Source: Effrenium voratum
Taxonomy: Eukaryota > Sar > Dinophyceae > Suessiales > Symbiodiniaceae
Length of the DNA: 64,000 nucleotides
Direction: 5' to 3'
Assembly: GCA_963377175.1 (NCBI GenBank)
Contig: CAUJNA010003024.1
Location: forward strand, 730,487 to 794,486
The notes under the pieces are model-generated. The model was not told where the DNA came from. It saw only the letters and a program-made list of their open reading frames with translations, and made no database searches. Of this stretch, positions 13,061 through 24,845 are shown piece after piece; position 1 is the first letter of the stretch; each line of letters starts with the position of its first letter. A program made the translations under genes and the position numbers.

Positions 13061-13176
13061 AGGTCCTCCAGTAGAGAGGTCAGAATAAGGGTGCCGGATC
13101 TCTTTTTCTGTAGTCTATTTTAGTAGGGGAACCCTCCCCCAAAAAGTTCGTCAAGGGGCACTACTACGGGACCCAG
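13061..13176 (+). mobile_element. element A, near-complete copy
   Basis: Begins AGGTCCTCCAGTAGAG, contains TCTGTAGTCTATTTTAGTAG and GGGGAACCCTCCCCC, and ends GGCACTACTACGGGACCCAG. The right end has two changes from the reference GGGGGACCTAG. Confidence 0.7.
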
Positions 13177-13730
13177 TTGTGTGATTTGTTCGTCCTTTCG
13201 TGCCACCTGTTTTTGCGCGAGCGAGCGTGAGAGTCGCCACTGGGGATGAGAAGGGCACCGTTCGCTGGGGGGCCAAGACTGAGAGAGGGGCCCGGGGACG
13301 CGAGGAGTCCCCCGCGTGATTCCCCAGCGAGCCGCGGGCAGCCCAGCTCCAGGTGAGCCACTGCAGCGCGGTCCAGCGAGAACACGCCCTCGGGGGTGGG
13401 TGGGGGGGCTGTGGGGGGCGTTTTGGTCCCCCGGGTCGGAGGGGACCAAGAAAAAAGCACGTTAAAACGGGAATGTCTGCTGTTGGAAAGCTTCGGATTT
13501 GCTTAGAATCCCAAACACTTTGAGGTGTTTGGCATCCTTCAAAGGACCTTCCTGAGCTCACTTCACCCTGCGGTCAAATCGCTCGCCATAAAGTAGGCAG
13601 ATCAATGGGAATGGGATTTGCAAGACTGGCAGCTTGGGACGACAATGGCTTTCGGACTTGCCAAAGCCACCCCCAGGATTTCAAATCCCAAGAGCCACGC
13701 ATCAGCTTCCCTCTTGAGGATTTGCATTGG

Positions 13731-13835
13731 TGGCTTGGTGGTTGCGGGGCGGCTTCCCATTTACCCTCTTGAACCAGGGGTTCAAATCGCAGCCCACAAA
13801 TCCAAACCACCAACTGCGGGCTACCTGGTAATTTT
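13731..13835 (+). mobile_element. tRNA-like SINE fragment
   Basis: TGGCTTGGTGG at 13731 resembles a pol III A box (canonical TGGCNNAGTGG). GGTTCAAATCG at 13779-13789 resembles a B box (canonical GGTTCGANTCC), and the spacing between them is compatible with a tRNA head. The body that follows (AATCCAAACCACCAACT...) recurs at several places in the window. It does not fold as a complete tRNA, so I call it a tRNA-derived short interspersed element, not a gene. Confidence 0.5.
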
Positions 13836-15082
13836 GACCCAGGATTAATGAACCCGTCCCATTATTATGGGGGTGTTCCCTCCAAAAGTGATGAATCCCC
13901 ACTAAAAGGCGACCCCCCCCATCAACCAGGGGTATATTCCGGGGTCAACATTAGCTGACAAGAACCACGCAGGAAGGTACTTGAACCTGGATGGCTTTGC
14001 CGGATCTGAGGCGCCCACTGAGCCAGTGCAATTGGCACACAGCACGCCTCAGCTTGCATCCCGTGTTTGAAGAAAAAAGCGAGGCCCGAAACTATTCGCT
14101 TCTGGATGTGTCAAAATTTAGTGGAACCCAAAATGGGTGGGTGTCAACCCCAAAAAAGGGTACTCTCCAAACAAGACACGCCCTTCTCTCCAAATGGTAT
14201 GTGTCATTTGCCACGTTTCCAGTGGCAAAGACTTGCCAACACACAAACAACTGGATCTCCTGGTGCCACCTGGTGTGAGATAATGTTAACCCAGATATGA
14301 ATACTGTGGATGGTTTCGAAGTCCGTTTCGCACCGCCTTTCAGAAATCCTGGAACGCTCCCATTCCCGCGTTGTGTCTGCGCTTGGCTCGCGGGTGGGTC
14401 AGTACCTGTCTAGGAATGTGTGTCCTGGGGCTTGGTTTTGCCAGTCGAGTGAAACCGCAAATTGTGCTTTGCTAACAAATGAAGCAGGGAAACGCAATGT
14501 GCTCTTTGCTGGCCAGCAAACCGCTGAGCTATCCTAGTTGGCGCGGTCTCCCCGTGACGTCTTACAGGTTGGATTTGATGACCCAGTTGAATTCTTGGAA
14601 CCCTGTCCGGGAGTCTCTATTTTGAATGGTGAAGTAAGGAAAGTAAAGGTGATACCAAACAACTGAAAATAAGTAAGAAATACTATGCTTTTTTGTTGAC
14701 AGTTGTTTTGAGAGGAAAAATCCCTTTCAAAACAAGAAACATCTAGCCACCAGCAAAGGCCTGAGCCTTTCAAAACAAGAAACATCTAGCCAATAGCCAA
14801 TAGCGGACGCCTCAGCAAGAACGGGCGTTTTTTTTTTTTTTTTTCCCCCTGTTTTCTGTGATGTTTAAGGGAAACCAAACGGAAAACCGCGTTACCCTAC
14901 GAACAACACACCCAAACAATCCCATCTCTTGCGCAAAGCGGCGCTTTGCTTGCTGGTCGCCCTCCGACAATGGCCTCGTGCACACCTTGGCGAGTCCGTC
15001 GGCATGAGTGCCGCTTGTTTTTCGTTTTTTTGGCTGGAGCGAGCGGATGTTGGCCACTTGGGTCGTCGCCCGCCACTGGCCC

Positions 15083-15172
15083 CATGATCAAAGTCAGCCC
15101 CTGTGATGGGTTAAAGGGAAACAACCCCATATTCTGACTTTGATAACCCCTAGAAACGGTCAAAATAATGAC
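15083..15172. mobile_element. element H copy
   Basis: CATGATCAAAGTCAGCCCC on the left and GACTTTGATAACCCC...GTCAAAATAATGAC on the right, with the shared centre GGGTTAAAGGGAAACAACCCC. Close to the copy at 3799. Confidence 0.6.
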
Positions 15173-15378
15173 CCCAGCACCAGGATTAGAAATGGGTTAC
15201 GAGCTATCAACCCCCTCCTGCAAGTGAACGGAAGGGACCAGAAGGAACCCCAAGCACCGATTCATGCTTGAAGGAGTCCGCTTGTCAGGACACCCTTGTT
15301 GAGTGCCATGTTGCAATTGCCCAAGGAATGAGAATGGGGTTGTGGAGTACTGTCATGACCATTTAATGTTTGTAATCA

Positions 15379-15475
15379 TTGGTGTTCTTTTTGGACAACA
15401 TACGGCCCTATGATTGAACCACTAGGTAAACTAGGGGCCTTTTTCTTCAGCCACACCAACCAAAAAGGACACCTA
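15379..15475. mobile_element. element E copy
   Basis: The left end TTGGTGTTCTTTTTGG and the right end CCAAAAAGGACACCTA are inverted repeats. The right half (AACCACTAGGTAAAC...) matches the copy at 47557-47657. Confidence 0.6.
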
Positions 15476-15627
15476 CCTTTGTAATATATTATTTAGCAGG
15501 GTTCCTTGAATCAGCTGGCTGATTTGTTGACTGTCTCAGCTGGTATCTCCTTTGGGCCATTTTGTGGTATGTGTCAAAATGGGGGGGTCCCCCCCCAAAA
15601 TTGCGGCTTTGCGGTGGGCCCTGTTAC

Positions 15628-15908
15628 AACCAACCAACCAACCAACCAACCAACCAACCAACCAACCAACCAACCAATTAACCAACCAACCAATTAACCA
15701 ACCAACCAAGCAACCAACCAAAGAAACCAAGCAACCAAGCAACCAAGCAACCAACCAAGGAACCAACCAAGCAAGCAAGCAAGCAAGCAAGCAACCTAGC
15801 AAGCAACCAACCTGCCTAGCAAGCAAGCAAGCACGCAAGCAAGCAAGCACGCAAGCAACCAAGCAACCAACCAACCAGCCAACCAACCACAAACACACAC
15901 ACACACAT
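15628..15908. repeat. (AACC)n / (AAGC)n array ending in (CA)n
   Basis: About 280 bp of AACC and AAGC tetranucleotides passing into a short CA run. The period of four keeps several frames open and yields artefactual PTNQ / KQAS-type peptides on the plus strand and LVGW-type peptides on the minus strand. Confidence 0.9.
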
Positions 15909-16089
15909 ATTCCTTTCCCACTTTGCCAACTCAGCAAAATTCCAGCGGTCCTCTCTCGCACGTCGCACGTCGCAAGCTTTGCGCCAGGCGGAACACCTCA
16001 ACTTCTTCTTGGCATCAGTGCCGAGGAGGCGGTCCCACTGGGCGTTGGAGTCCTCGAGTTCAGGGAGGCACCCCCAAAATGGGTCGTTT

Positions 16090-16167
16090 CCTTAAAAACC
16101 GGTTGATCATCACCCAAAAGAAAGGGGTCAAATGGGCCCATGTTTGAAGGGTCACGGAGAGTCTAGG
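16090..16167. mobile_element. element J, right-hand part
   Basis: Contains ATCACCCAAAAGAAAGGGGTC and the right end GAAGGGTCACGGAGAGTCTAGG. The left terminal repeat is absent. Confidence 0.5.
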
Positions 16168-17730
16168 CAGATTTCTAGGGGTTGATTCCCCATTCTTTGC
16201 AACCATTGTTCTTTCCAAACATTGGATCCGTTTCCCTGGGTTTCAAAGGAGGTTTTTTAGAAAGAAGTTTTTTTGGAAAGAATGGGGAAGGTAGCAACAG
16301 AAAAATGGGTCTTTTCCATTTGTTTCTCCTTCAGCCAAGCCAAAAAGGGTACCCTCAAAAAACGACCCGCTCATATTTGGGCCAGGGCGTATCCTTTAGA
16401 GAACCTGAAACTCCTCACGGATTTCGGGGAGATTGGTCTTGTTTCAGCGTCGGGCGGCTCATTCCCTCCTGCTGAGAACCAGCAAGAATTTGTGATGTTA
16501 GGGGGAGTATCTTCCCGATTTGGTTTTAACAGGGACCGGTTGGTAAAATTTCCCAACCACCAATCCAAACCGTGAATTAAGTGGTACCTGAGAGGTTTCT
16601 CCAAGCGCGAACGCAGTGACCCACCCCGCAGCCTGGCTATCCAGATTGACCCGTCCGAAGGCGTCATTTCCCGTTATCATCCCACCAAACGGAAAAAGGT
16701 TGATGTGCCCAGAAGGGGAACTAGAGGGAGCCATGGCAAAGCCAAAGCCGGAGGCAACTCTTTGAGAAAAGGGGAAAAGCGGACTCACGAACCCTGAAAG
16801 CACCTCCGGGGAAAAAACAACCAAGTCGTTGATGAGCAGAAATGGAAGGAAGCTCACTTCTTGAGTGGAATGGGAATGGCCAAACAACATCCAAACTTTT
16901 TTGGGTTTGCCCCTTCCAAAAAAATGCTCGAGTCCAGGAACTCATGGAGTGAGGAAGGGGCCAACATATCCTTTTTTTTTGATGGGGGTTATATGGATAG
17001 CTATGACGGTGGCGTTGCCTAAAACAAAGAGGGGCCCCTTTCAAAAAGGGTTCCTGGTTGTGGGCGTCCCCTGAAATGGCAACAGCTTCTTTTCGGGTTC
17101 CCTCAGCATACCAACTAAACTGGGTCCAGCGTTTTGAGATTCTCCCAATTCCTTCATTGGAGTGTGAAAGAATGGCCCGTCCAAACACCTGGAGCCTGGA
17201 GCCAGTTTGTTCCAAAATCGCGAGGAAGTCCAGCCGGGAGCAAAGCCAGCGCACCGCAAAGTCGGAAACACAGGCTAGTCTGGTGGATGGAGCCGTCCTT
17301 TTGATTCAATGAAGGCTGTCAAAGAAACTCGCTTCCTGAGTGGATTGGCTGAAAAAATCAAATTATCTACTTACCTACCACTAAAATGGTCTTCCCAAAA
17401 AGTTTGAAAGTCCAGGAAGGAAAGGGAATCTGGGTTCATCTCCAGACTTTCCGACGAGTTGCCAACTCAGAAGGTGTAGACTCTTTTACCTTCCCCCTCA
17501 CTTCCCCAGTCCCATTCTGGGGAGGAGGGAGTGTGAGGGGAGCACAGGGTTTTACGACAACCGCCCCCCAAAAGAAACTAGCCAACAGAAAAAAAACGGA
17601 AAACCCCAGATTGAAATTGAAATGGGTCCCACCCTTTCCCTCTGTGGCGTCAAGACAGGGCCGCCTTAAAAGATACGTCAACAACGCATACTTCAGAAGG
17701 GCATGCTCTGTCTGGCCCACATATCCTTTA

Positions 17731-17823
17731 CTCACTTCCTGAGTGGACTGAGAAAGTTCATGGCTTTTTGTTTAGCCCTAAAATGGTCCAAACACCAAAA
17801 AGCCCAGGAACTCAGGAAGTGAG
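17731..17823. mobile_element. element G, full-length reference copy
   Basis: A 93-bp element with perfect 13-bp terminal inverted repeats: CTCACTTCCTGAG at the left and CTCAGGAAGTGAG at the right. The arms remain partly complementary further in, and the centre is TTTAGCCCTAAAATGGTCC. Non-coding. Confidence 0.75.
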
Positions 17824-18818
17824 AAGGTGCTGTGAATAGATCAAATCTTGCCGTTGGGTTGGATGAAACCCTGCTGGGAGTCTCCCAAAAGTCCATCCCA
17901 ACCAGAAAAGGGGTTAAAAAGGGCACTACTGGGGGACCTAATTAGCCAGGAACTCGAGGGAGTCAGTCACCCCACCCCCCCACAACCCTACAGCCCTCTG
18001 CCTCCGCCGGAACATCCACGCCGGCCGCGGTCTTGCGTGCCTTCAGCCGCGCGACCGCCTGACCGATGAGTCGTGCCACTGTTGGGTTGGTTAGCAATAA
18101 GTTTATCCTACCAACTAACATGGAAGCTGACAGGGGGGTCCTGGAAGACCATTTTCCTTTTAAGGGAAATGTCTGTCAGGGGTTCCATGTGGCTGTTGTG
18201 GATCCAACCCCTGTAGGATACCTACAGGGGGAAGAACAGGTGAAATCCGCAAAGAGCGCATCCAAACCGTTTGCTAGATTAGGACTAAGTTGCTCTTAAG
18301 TGTTTGATTGGTAACTATAGGAACATGCCTGGCTTTCCTAACAAGGTTCTAGTAAAGCTTCACGCTCCCAACCAAACAGCAAGCAAGAATGGGAAGCCGA
18401 AGCCGTCGCACGTCGCCGACTGTCGCCTCATCGCTGAGACCCTGTCCGGGTCGGTAGCTCATCGCACATGCCTGGCTCGTTGGCACGGGCCCCACCGCTC
18501 GAGGGCCAGGGCCGCTGGTTCACAGTGTGCGTTTGTGTGCCACCCAGCCATTTGGAAGTTCCATGGAGCATCTACGAACCTAAACATCCACCAAAGACCC
18601 GCAGTGCTCGGCTCGGCCCCGCTTCCTATCAGAACATTCCTCGCCCTTCTCGGACCCCATGAGACCTTCCAAAATGATGTAAGGAACCTCACTTCCTGAA
18701 CTTTTTGCTGCTACAAGTGACTCAAGTCCAGCTCGAGCTAGGAACTTGAACGGCGGCTTTCAGGCGCCAGAAACCACAGAAAGGCAGTTAGGCTTCCCCC
18801 CAAAGACAAGCCCAAGAT

Positions 18819-18917
18819 CTCACTTCCGAACAAGTGGAAGGGCGAAACAACGTCGAAACATGTTTGTTCTCCACCAAAATCAAAAAAGTGACTCAAGTCC
18901 AGGACTCGAGGAGTGAG
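18819..18917. mobile_element. element G, diverged copy
   Basis: Left CTCACTTCCGAACAAGTGG, centre TTCTCCACCAAAATC, right AAGTCCAGGACTCGAGGAGTGAG. The arms carry a few changes from the 17731 copy. Confidence 0.6.
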
Positions 18918-20020
18918 GGATGCATGTGCCGCGTTGGGGTTCCATCGCGCGAACCCAGTCGGTTGACCCGAAAAAGTCCGGGACTCGGGGAGCCGAACGA
19001 GGAAAGCTTGAAGGGCTCGAAATCTGCGAACTCCCAGTCCAACGTGCTTTTCGCACCTCCACCAAGAAGACCTCCCGCCTAATAGGGGCTATGTCCCGCC
19101 TGGCCCTCAAGAATGGTTTGGTCTACGCACAAAGTCGGGGTCACCCCACTTCCACATACTTCCACGCTGAACTCCGACTCAGATGCCTCCAGGCTTTTGG
19201 TGAAGGCTGGGGCTGGCACTGAGCCAGCTGCAACAGATCGCCAGATTTCAAGCCGAGCGCCGAGTCCAAGTTTCGCATCCAGGATTTGTCCAAAGACATG
19301 GCCCACGGCTGCGGCTAAAAAAAACAGGGAGCCCGGAGTGTTATACGCAGGCGTTGGATCTTGTGACTGTTCAACATGCCATTAGGGGGTACTTGATTTG
19401 AGCCGCAGCCATGTCCGAAATGGTAAAGGCTGCCTTCCCACTACCCATCGGACCTCCGACTGCTTGTGATCAGTGTCTTCAAATGGGGGAACCCCAAAAA
19501 AGGTTCTTGGATGTCCTTTGGTTCCCCTTCAATCCACACCAAAAATGGTACCAACTCAATAAAGACACACATTGCCCTGATGTGGAATACACACACTCCT
19601 GCGATAGACCCCCCATGAAAACCGGGATAAATCATCTATCCACCTATCAGACTGGTGGAGGATTTTGTGCATCCACATCTGGCCAAGTGTTTGGCAAGTC
19701 TAAAAAACACCCTTAACGCGGAAACACGCAGGGATGGCTGAATGTGTTGCCACCGGATTCATCAACCTCAGTCTTAAATGGGCCACGTGCTTTTCGGGAA
19801 CATACATGGACCTGGAAAATACCGATCTAAACCAGCGCCTTCTATTTCTAACCAAGCTAACCTTAAAAAGACACCTACGGCAACACTCAGTTGACATACG
19901 CAAGCGAATGGGTACAATTAGCACACTTTTAATATTCTCAGGAGATCTTCTCGGAAAAAGGCTGAGAAATCCACAATTGGAGCAAGCCATGTGGGAGCAA
20001 GCCATGTGCTCACCGATTCT

Positions 20021-20117
20021 TACCTAGACTCTCCATGACCCTTCGAACATGGGGTCACGCCCCCTTGCGTTTTCGGGTAGTGACTCCATTTTTTGAGGGT
20101 CATGGAGAGTCTAGGTA
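20021..20117. mobile_element. element J, best-preserved copy
   Basis: A 97-bp element whose first 22 bases, starting TACCTAGACTCTCCATGACC, are the exact reverse complement of its last 22. Both ends include TA. The middle is an imperfect palindrome around a GGGTCACGCCCCC block. No coding capacity; a non-autonomous inverted-repeat element that looks recently active because its ends are intact. Confidence 0.8.
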
Positions 20118-21213
20118 CTCACGATGTGCTCCCCCCTCCATACCAAAAACGTAGCTTCCCGAAAAAAAGCCACGCTGGTAAGCCATCCGGTCGCCCAACC
20201 GAACTCTCGATGGACGCAACCATCGCGTCAGGGAGTGATGCAACCGGTTCAACAAAAAGCCTGGGTCAGCTTGTCTAGGTCCTCCAGTAGAGAGAATAAG
20301 GGTACCCGGAGTCTCCTTCTGACCCTTAAAAATGGTCGATCATTACCCCAAAGGAAAGGGGTCATGGAAAATCCCCCAAGTGGGTCATAATCAAGGTTAC
20401 TCATCCTCAGATTCCCAGTCATGGAAAAAAAGGCATCCTTTCTGGCTGGCTGAGCTTAAAGGGGAAACCTTCCCAAAAAGAGTTGAACAAAGGGCAACTG
20501 GGAATCATTTTAGCTCAAGTCCCAGACCTTTCAGCTACCAACTGGTGGATGTTGACCATCCTAACCCAGACCCCGCGTGGCCAATTTGTAAGGCTCTAAA
20601 AAGAAGGAGCAGGAGCACTAGCGCGTGCGTTTGTGAACTTGGTTGTGGGCGAGAGCCCCTCTGCAAAACGCGAGAGCCCCACTTGCCAAATAGTTGTTCA
20701 GTCCAAACTTCCGTTCCCCAATAGCCAGAAAGTCTCTTCTTCCATTGGCTGACTCCGACCGAGTGGACTGGAACAAACAAAAATCAAGTCCATGAGCTCG
20801 GTGTGGTGGATAGGATTTCCTTCACCATTTGGTGTAAGGCACCCGAATTCAATTCTGCAAGCCACCAATCCGAAAGCACCAACTAAGGCTTGCCTCATGT
20901 CTGTGTAGCTCTGCTACAAATGCACAATTTTGGATGAGCCCTGAGAATGGGGGGGGGGGGGGGCAGGGAGAACGCCCGAGAGAGCCAGAACCTTGCCAAT
21001 GTTAGGAACCGCGCCTTTTCCATCCTTTATGCCCGCGGCAAGTTAAAGCGACACCCGGAGCCTTTAGCTGAGCGGGTACGGCTGATTCGCTAAATGTAAG
21101 CAAGCAAACCAGCTACAAAACAAAGGAACACTAAGCAATGAGAACTGCAAGAACTCTGAATGCCAAGCCATGGGACATTGCAGGGCTTTCCTTTTTCCCT
21201 CTTTCCGCACTTC

Positions 21214-21262
21214 GTAAGTTATATATATATATATGTAATATATATATATATATATATATAAG
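21214..21262. repeat. AT microsatellite
   Basis: Two (TA)n runs separated by TGTAA. Similar TA runs occur near 42690-42745, 43000-43015, 47148-47164 and 60357-60373. Confidence 0.85.
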
Positions 21263-22619
21263 CAACGGAACTGCTAGAAACCACGGGCAACAATTCGAAT
21301 AGGTTTGTGAGGCACTTTGCAACCAAGCAAAGTGGTGATCATAAGCGACTCATTTGTGTATTCTTCATTTTGCTTAAGCTGCCTGGGAAAAAAACAAAAA
21401 CATGTCCAGTGATAGATTCCCTTTAAAACCAACAAGGGGAAATCAAACATCTTCTTGAGCAAATGGAGGTATTTCTTCAGTTGCTTACACTTGCCAACAT
21501 TTTCTGAATCAACCGCGACAGAAGGCTTCGCCTTCCGTCGCCGAGAGATTCTCCGGCCGCCGTTTGAAAAGATACGATGCGGAGCGGCCGGCTGCAAGCC
21601 TGGAGCGGCAGCGTCGAGTGGTGGCTCGGACCCATGTACCCTCTATACAAGAACCAGAGGGTCAAATCTCCAACCCAGCCACACCAGCAATTCAGGGTTA
21701 TTTGATAGACTTGGTCTCAGAATAGGAAAGAAGCCAAAAGGAGTGTTTTCAACTTGGTTTCCCTTTGAGCCCACCCAAAACAACACACTCCTCTTGGAAC
21801 AAGACGGCATTGGATTGCCACTAGCATATGAAGCTCGTAGAGAATCAGTCTGCTAAATGCGGTTTACCTGCCCAGAGGACCCAGAAATGAAGCTTCCCAA
21901 CAACGCTGAGGTGTCGGTAATATGATCAATAATTGCTGAAGAGCATGGAAAACCTTTTGGAACCTTGACCAAAAATGGACAAAATCGGGGAAACCAATTG
22001 CAAGTGAGGCAGGCAAATGGGATTGGTTCATCATTAGAGCCCAGGTGAGGGCACACTTCTAGGGGTTGGTTCAAAGGAAAAACAAAGGAACCCAGCATTT
22101 TTTTTGCGGGCCCATATTTTGATACATACACACCTATCCTGCACCTATGCGGACGCTAGTGCCTTGGGCATTCGCGGAAACTGCAGTGGTTCAATGGATG
22201 GGTCTGTGTGTGTGTGTGTGTCAAAACGGGGGGGGGGCCCTCCAAAATGATGGTTTGCCTTTTGTGTTCCTTTACAGAGCCCGCCAAACCGGCCGAATCC
22301 TTAACAAAAAAAACACACCCTAAGGAAAACCCAACGGCTTTGACATGTTGATGGCACAAGCTGCTGCCACCAAGACTGTCCAGGTTGGCCAGTCCCAAAA
22401 CTGAGCTGCCACAAGGTTGCCATGATGACTTCCGCCTGAAACCATCTCACCGGACTGAAGATACTGTGGATGGTTGCGGAATCCCAAGAAAACACACAAA
22501 TGAGAGTTGAACCCATAACGTTTGTTGGTATTTAACTTAAAGCTTGGCCCAATGGCAGGCGAGTTCGGTTGTTCGTGTTTGCTGCAAACAATTTGGGGAG
22601 CTTCGACCATTTTCCTAAC

Positions 22620-22685
22620 TGGTTTGGTGGTTAAGGTTCCCATTAACAGGGGTTCAAATCCCAAACCACGGGTTACCTGAGTTGG
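22620..22685 (+). mobile_element. tRNA-like SINE fragment
   Basis: TGGTTTGGTGGTTAAGG (A-box-like) is followed by GGGGTTCAAATCCC (B-box-like) and the tail CAAACCACGGGTTACCTG, which is shared with the piece at 13731. An inverted relative lies near 23195-23265 (reverse complement contains GGGGTTCAACCCC). Confidence 0.5.
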
Positions 22686-22773
22686 GAGCCTTTGGGAAAA
22701 GCCCAAAAACCTGAGGATGAAACATGTTCCCATGGGAGAAGAATCGGCAGATCCCAATTGTCAAAGACTCAAG

Positions 22774-22989
22774 CTCACTTCCTGAGTGGGTTTGGCCACA
22801 AAAAACAGTCCAAACCGGTTGTTTACCAATTAACATGGTCCAAACCCAAACTGGCCTCATGATTTTACCATGATCAAAGTCACCCCCTAAGTGGTGGGTT
22901 AAAGGGACACAACCCCATTTAACACTCAGAAACCGTCAAAATAACGACCCCAGCCAAAAAGTTTGAAATCCAGGAACACGGGGAGTGAG
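22774..22989. mobile_element. element G interrupted by element H
   Basis: The left arm CTCACTTCCTGAGTGGG and the right arm ending GGGAGTGAG belong to one family G copy. Its body is broken between GGTCCAAACCCAAACTGG and CCAAAAAGTTTGAAATCCAG by about 100 bp that is a copy of family H (from ATGATTTTACCATGATCAAA to GTCAAAATAACGACCCC). G is therefore older than this H insertion. Confidence 0.65.
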
Positions 22990-23319
22990 CAATCCTTATG
23001 CCCCAGCCTCACAGCAGGTCTGTAGGCCTCCGCCCTCAGAGAAAAATCGCCAAGGACCCGTGGAGGTTGAAATGGGGCACTCCTTTTCTCCGCTTCCCAA
23101 ACCACGCCTCAGATTTGCTCCCAAGGGCCATTTCAAGTACCTTCCTGGGTGGTTCTTGTCAGCTAACCCCTAGCTGGTGCTTTGGATTGGAACTGCGGGG
23201 TTGAACCCCGCTTGTAAAGAGGGTTAATGGGAAACCACCTCCAAACCACCAAATCCACCGAATAAGGGGAAGCTGATTTTCTTGATAGATGACGTCACGG
23301 AAATAAGCTCTGATGATAT

Positions 23320-23475
23320 CCCCAACAGCATGCGGTGCTCTTTTTGGTCCCGTGGAACCCTCGCGGAACCCTGGTGGAACTCTGGTGGAACCCTCGTGGA
23401 ACCTTCCCTGAGGGCCGCCCCGAACCACTCCGGAGCCTATCTGGGCTGAGACCCCAAAGCTTTCAGCTGTTGGGG
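23320..23475 (+). mobile_element. element N, full-length copy
   Basis: Left end CCCCAACAGC and right end GCTGTTGGGG are perfect 10-bp inverted repeats. Inside lie GGTGCTCTTTTTGG, four to five short tandem repeats of GGTGGAACCCT type and CTGAGGGCCGCCCCGAACCA. 156 bp. The same element is at 34265-34441. Confidence 0.65.
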
Positions 23476-24638
23476 CAAAAAACCTTAAAACAACGAACAA
23501 ACACAAGGGTTCTTTTAACCCTCACATCGATGTTCAATCCTTGTGGTTGGGTCCTTTCCGCCAAACCGCGAGGACTTATGATTTGCTACTAGCTGGCACA
23601 ACCGGAAGTGAGCATGCAAAGTATACAAGAAAGACTGTATTTGACCAGCAGCCCCCGACTACTGCTTTCTTCACCGTACTTGGAACTTTGGACATTGGAC
23701 AAAGCAGTTGTTAGGGGGTGCTGGATGCACAAATTATTAGCCCATGAGCGTGAGGCAAGTTGGTTTCAGCGATCACCTCAGCTTTTCGGCCCCAAAGAAT
23801 ATCTTTGATTCTGGTCCATCGTAAGCAGTTAGCACAAGTAACACAATATCAATGGAGATCCCTGAAATGGGACAACACCAAGGTCACACGGCTGTTTTTT
23901 TGAGGGTACCTGTATTTCTTGGTTTTAACGGGACATCCAAAGGAAAACATAAAACAACGACACCCCTGCTTCGAAAAACCATATGCACATGTCCCTTGGC
24001 TGGAATTAGGACCCCAGCATTTTTTGCCTGCTTAGTGGAAAACAAAGGGAGCCCCAAAAAAGCAAGAAACAAAAAGAGGAACTAATTCTGGGGAAGGTCC
24101 GAGATCCCATGTGCACCGCCCGAGAAGCATTGCAGCTTGGTGAACATGGGCTTCTCCTGCAACTCCCTGGCCAAATGCACCGACCGGTCGCGTGGTGGCC
24201 ATCAAAAGCCCCAGAATGAACAACTCCTGGTTGATTTGGAGGTGTCCCCTTTCAGTGGGATTCCGGATGACTTGGGCTTGTCTTATGTTGAGGGGAGCCC
24301 CCCCCCAAAAAAAAGAAGAGATTCTTCTCCTTTTGGTTCAAAACACACCCAGAAAGGTGCACCAAAAAAAACTTCCTAGTAGGACGGGCTTATTAATCCA
24401 AGGTCAGTCTTCGTGCAAGGTGAACGGTTGCTTGCTTCACTGCGCACGTTGGCTTTGGGTGGACTGGAGCCTCTATGATCAGGGGTCACCCTCTTGATGT
24501 TTTAAATTGCCAAAAGGAGACTCCAGGCAGATTCATTCTTTGGGATATAAACCTTTTCTATGATACAAAACTGGGTCATCCAACAATTCTTTAAGGGTCA
24601 GAAAAAAAACACTCCAGGGAGGTTTGATTCTTCTGTTT

Positions 24639-24732
24639 CTCACTTCCTGAGTGGACTGTTCAAAAACAGTCTGCACTGTTGTTTTACCACTAGGCTAGTC
24701 TTTCCAAAAAGTAAGTCCCTGAACTCAGGACT
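24639..24732. mobile_element. element G copy
   Basis: CTCACTTCCTGAGTGGACTG on the left, GTTTTACCACTAGGCTAGTC in the middle and CCTGAACTCAGGA on the right. It directly abuts an element F copy at 24731. Confidence 0.6.
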
Positions 24733-24845
24733 TCCATTTGGTTGAGACACTGGAAAAAAAATAACAAATACTTCCAGTAGTGATAGATTCCCTTTAAAAC
24801 CAACAGGGGAATAAAACAAAACTATTCTTAAGCAGCAAATGGAAG
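24731..24845. mobile_element. element F copy
   Basis: A 115-bp element with perfect 10-bp ends CTTCCATTTG / CAAATGGAAG, and an inner CTTAAG-containing extension of the repeat. The centre GATAGATTCCCTTTAAAACC is shared with copies at about 21366-21471, 40909-41015 and 42384-42505. Confidence 0.65.

Noticed and set aside
13779..13789. True tRNA gene at the GGTTCAAATCG site
   Set aside because: No complete cloverleaf or acceptor stem could be read; the sequence recurs in several degraded copies, as expected of a SINE.
15628..15908. CRISPR-like array
   Set aside because: No spacer-repeat alternation; it is a simple tetranucleotide repeat.
15536..16106. Long frames over the AACC/AAGC array (PTNQ and LVGW peptides)
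   Set aside because: Pure tetranucleotide repeat; open on both strands.
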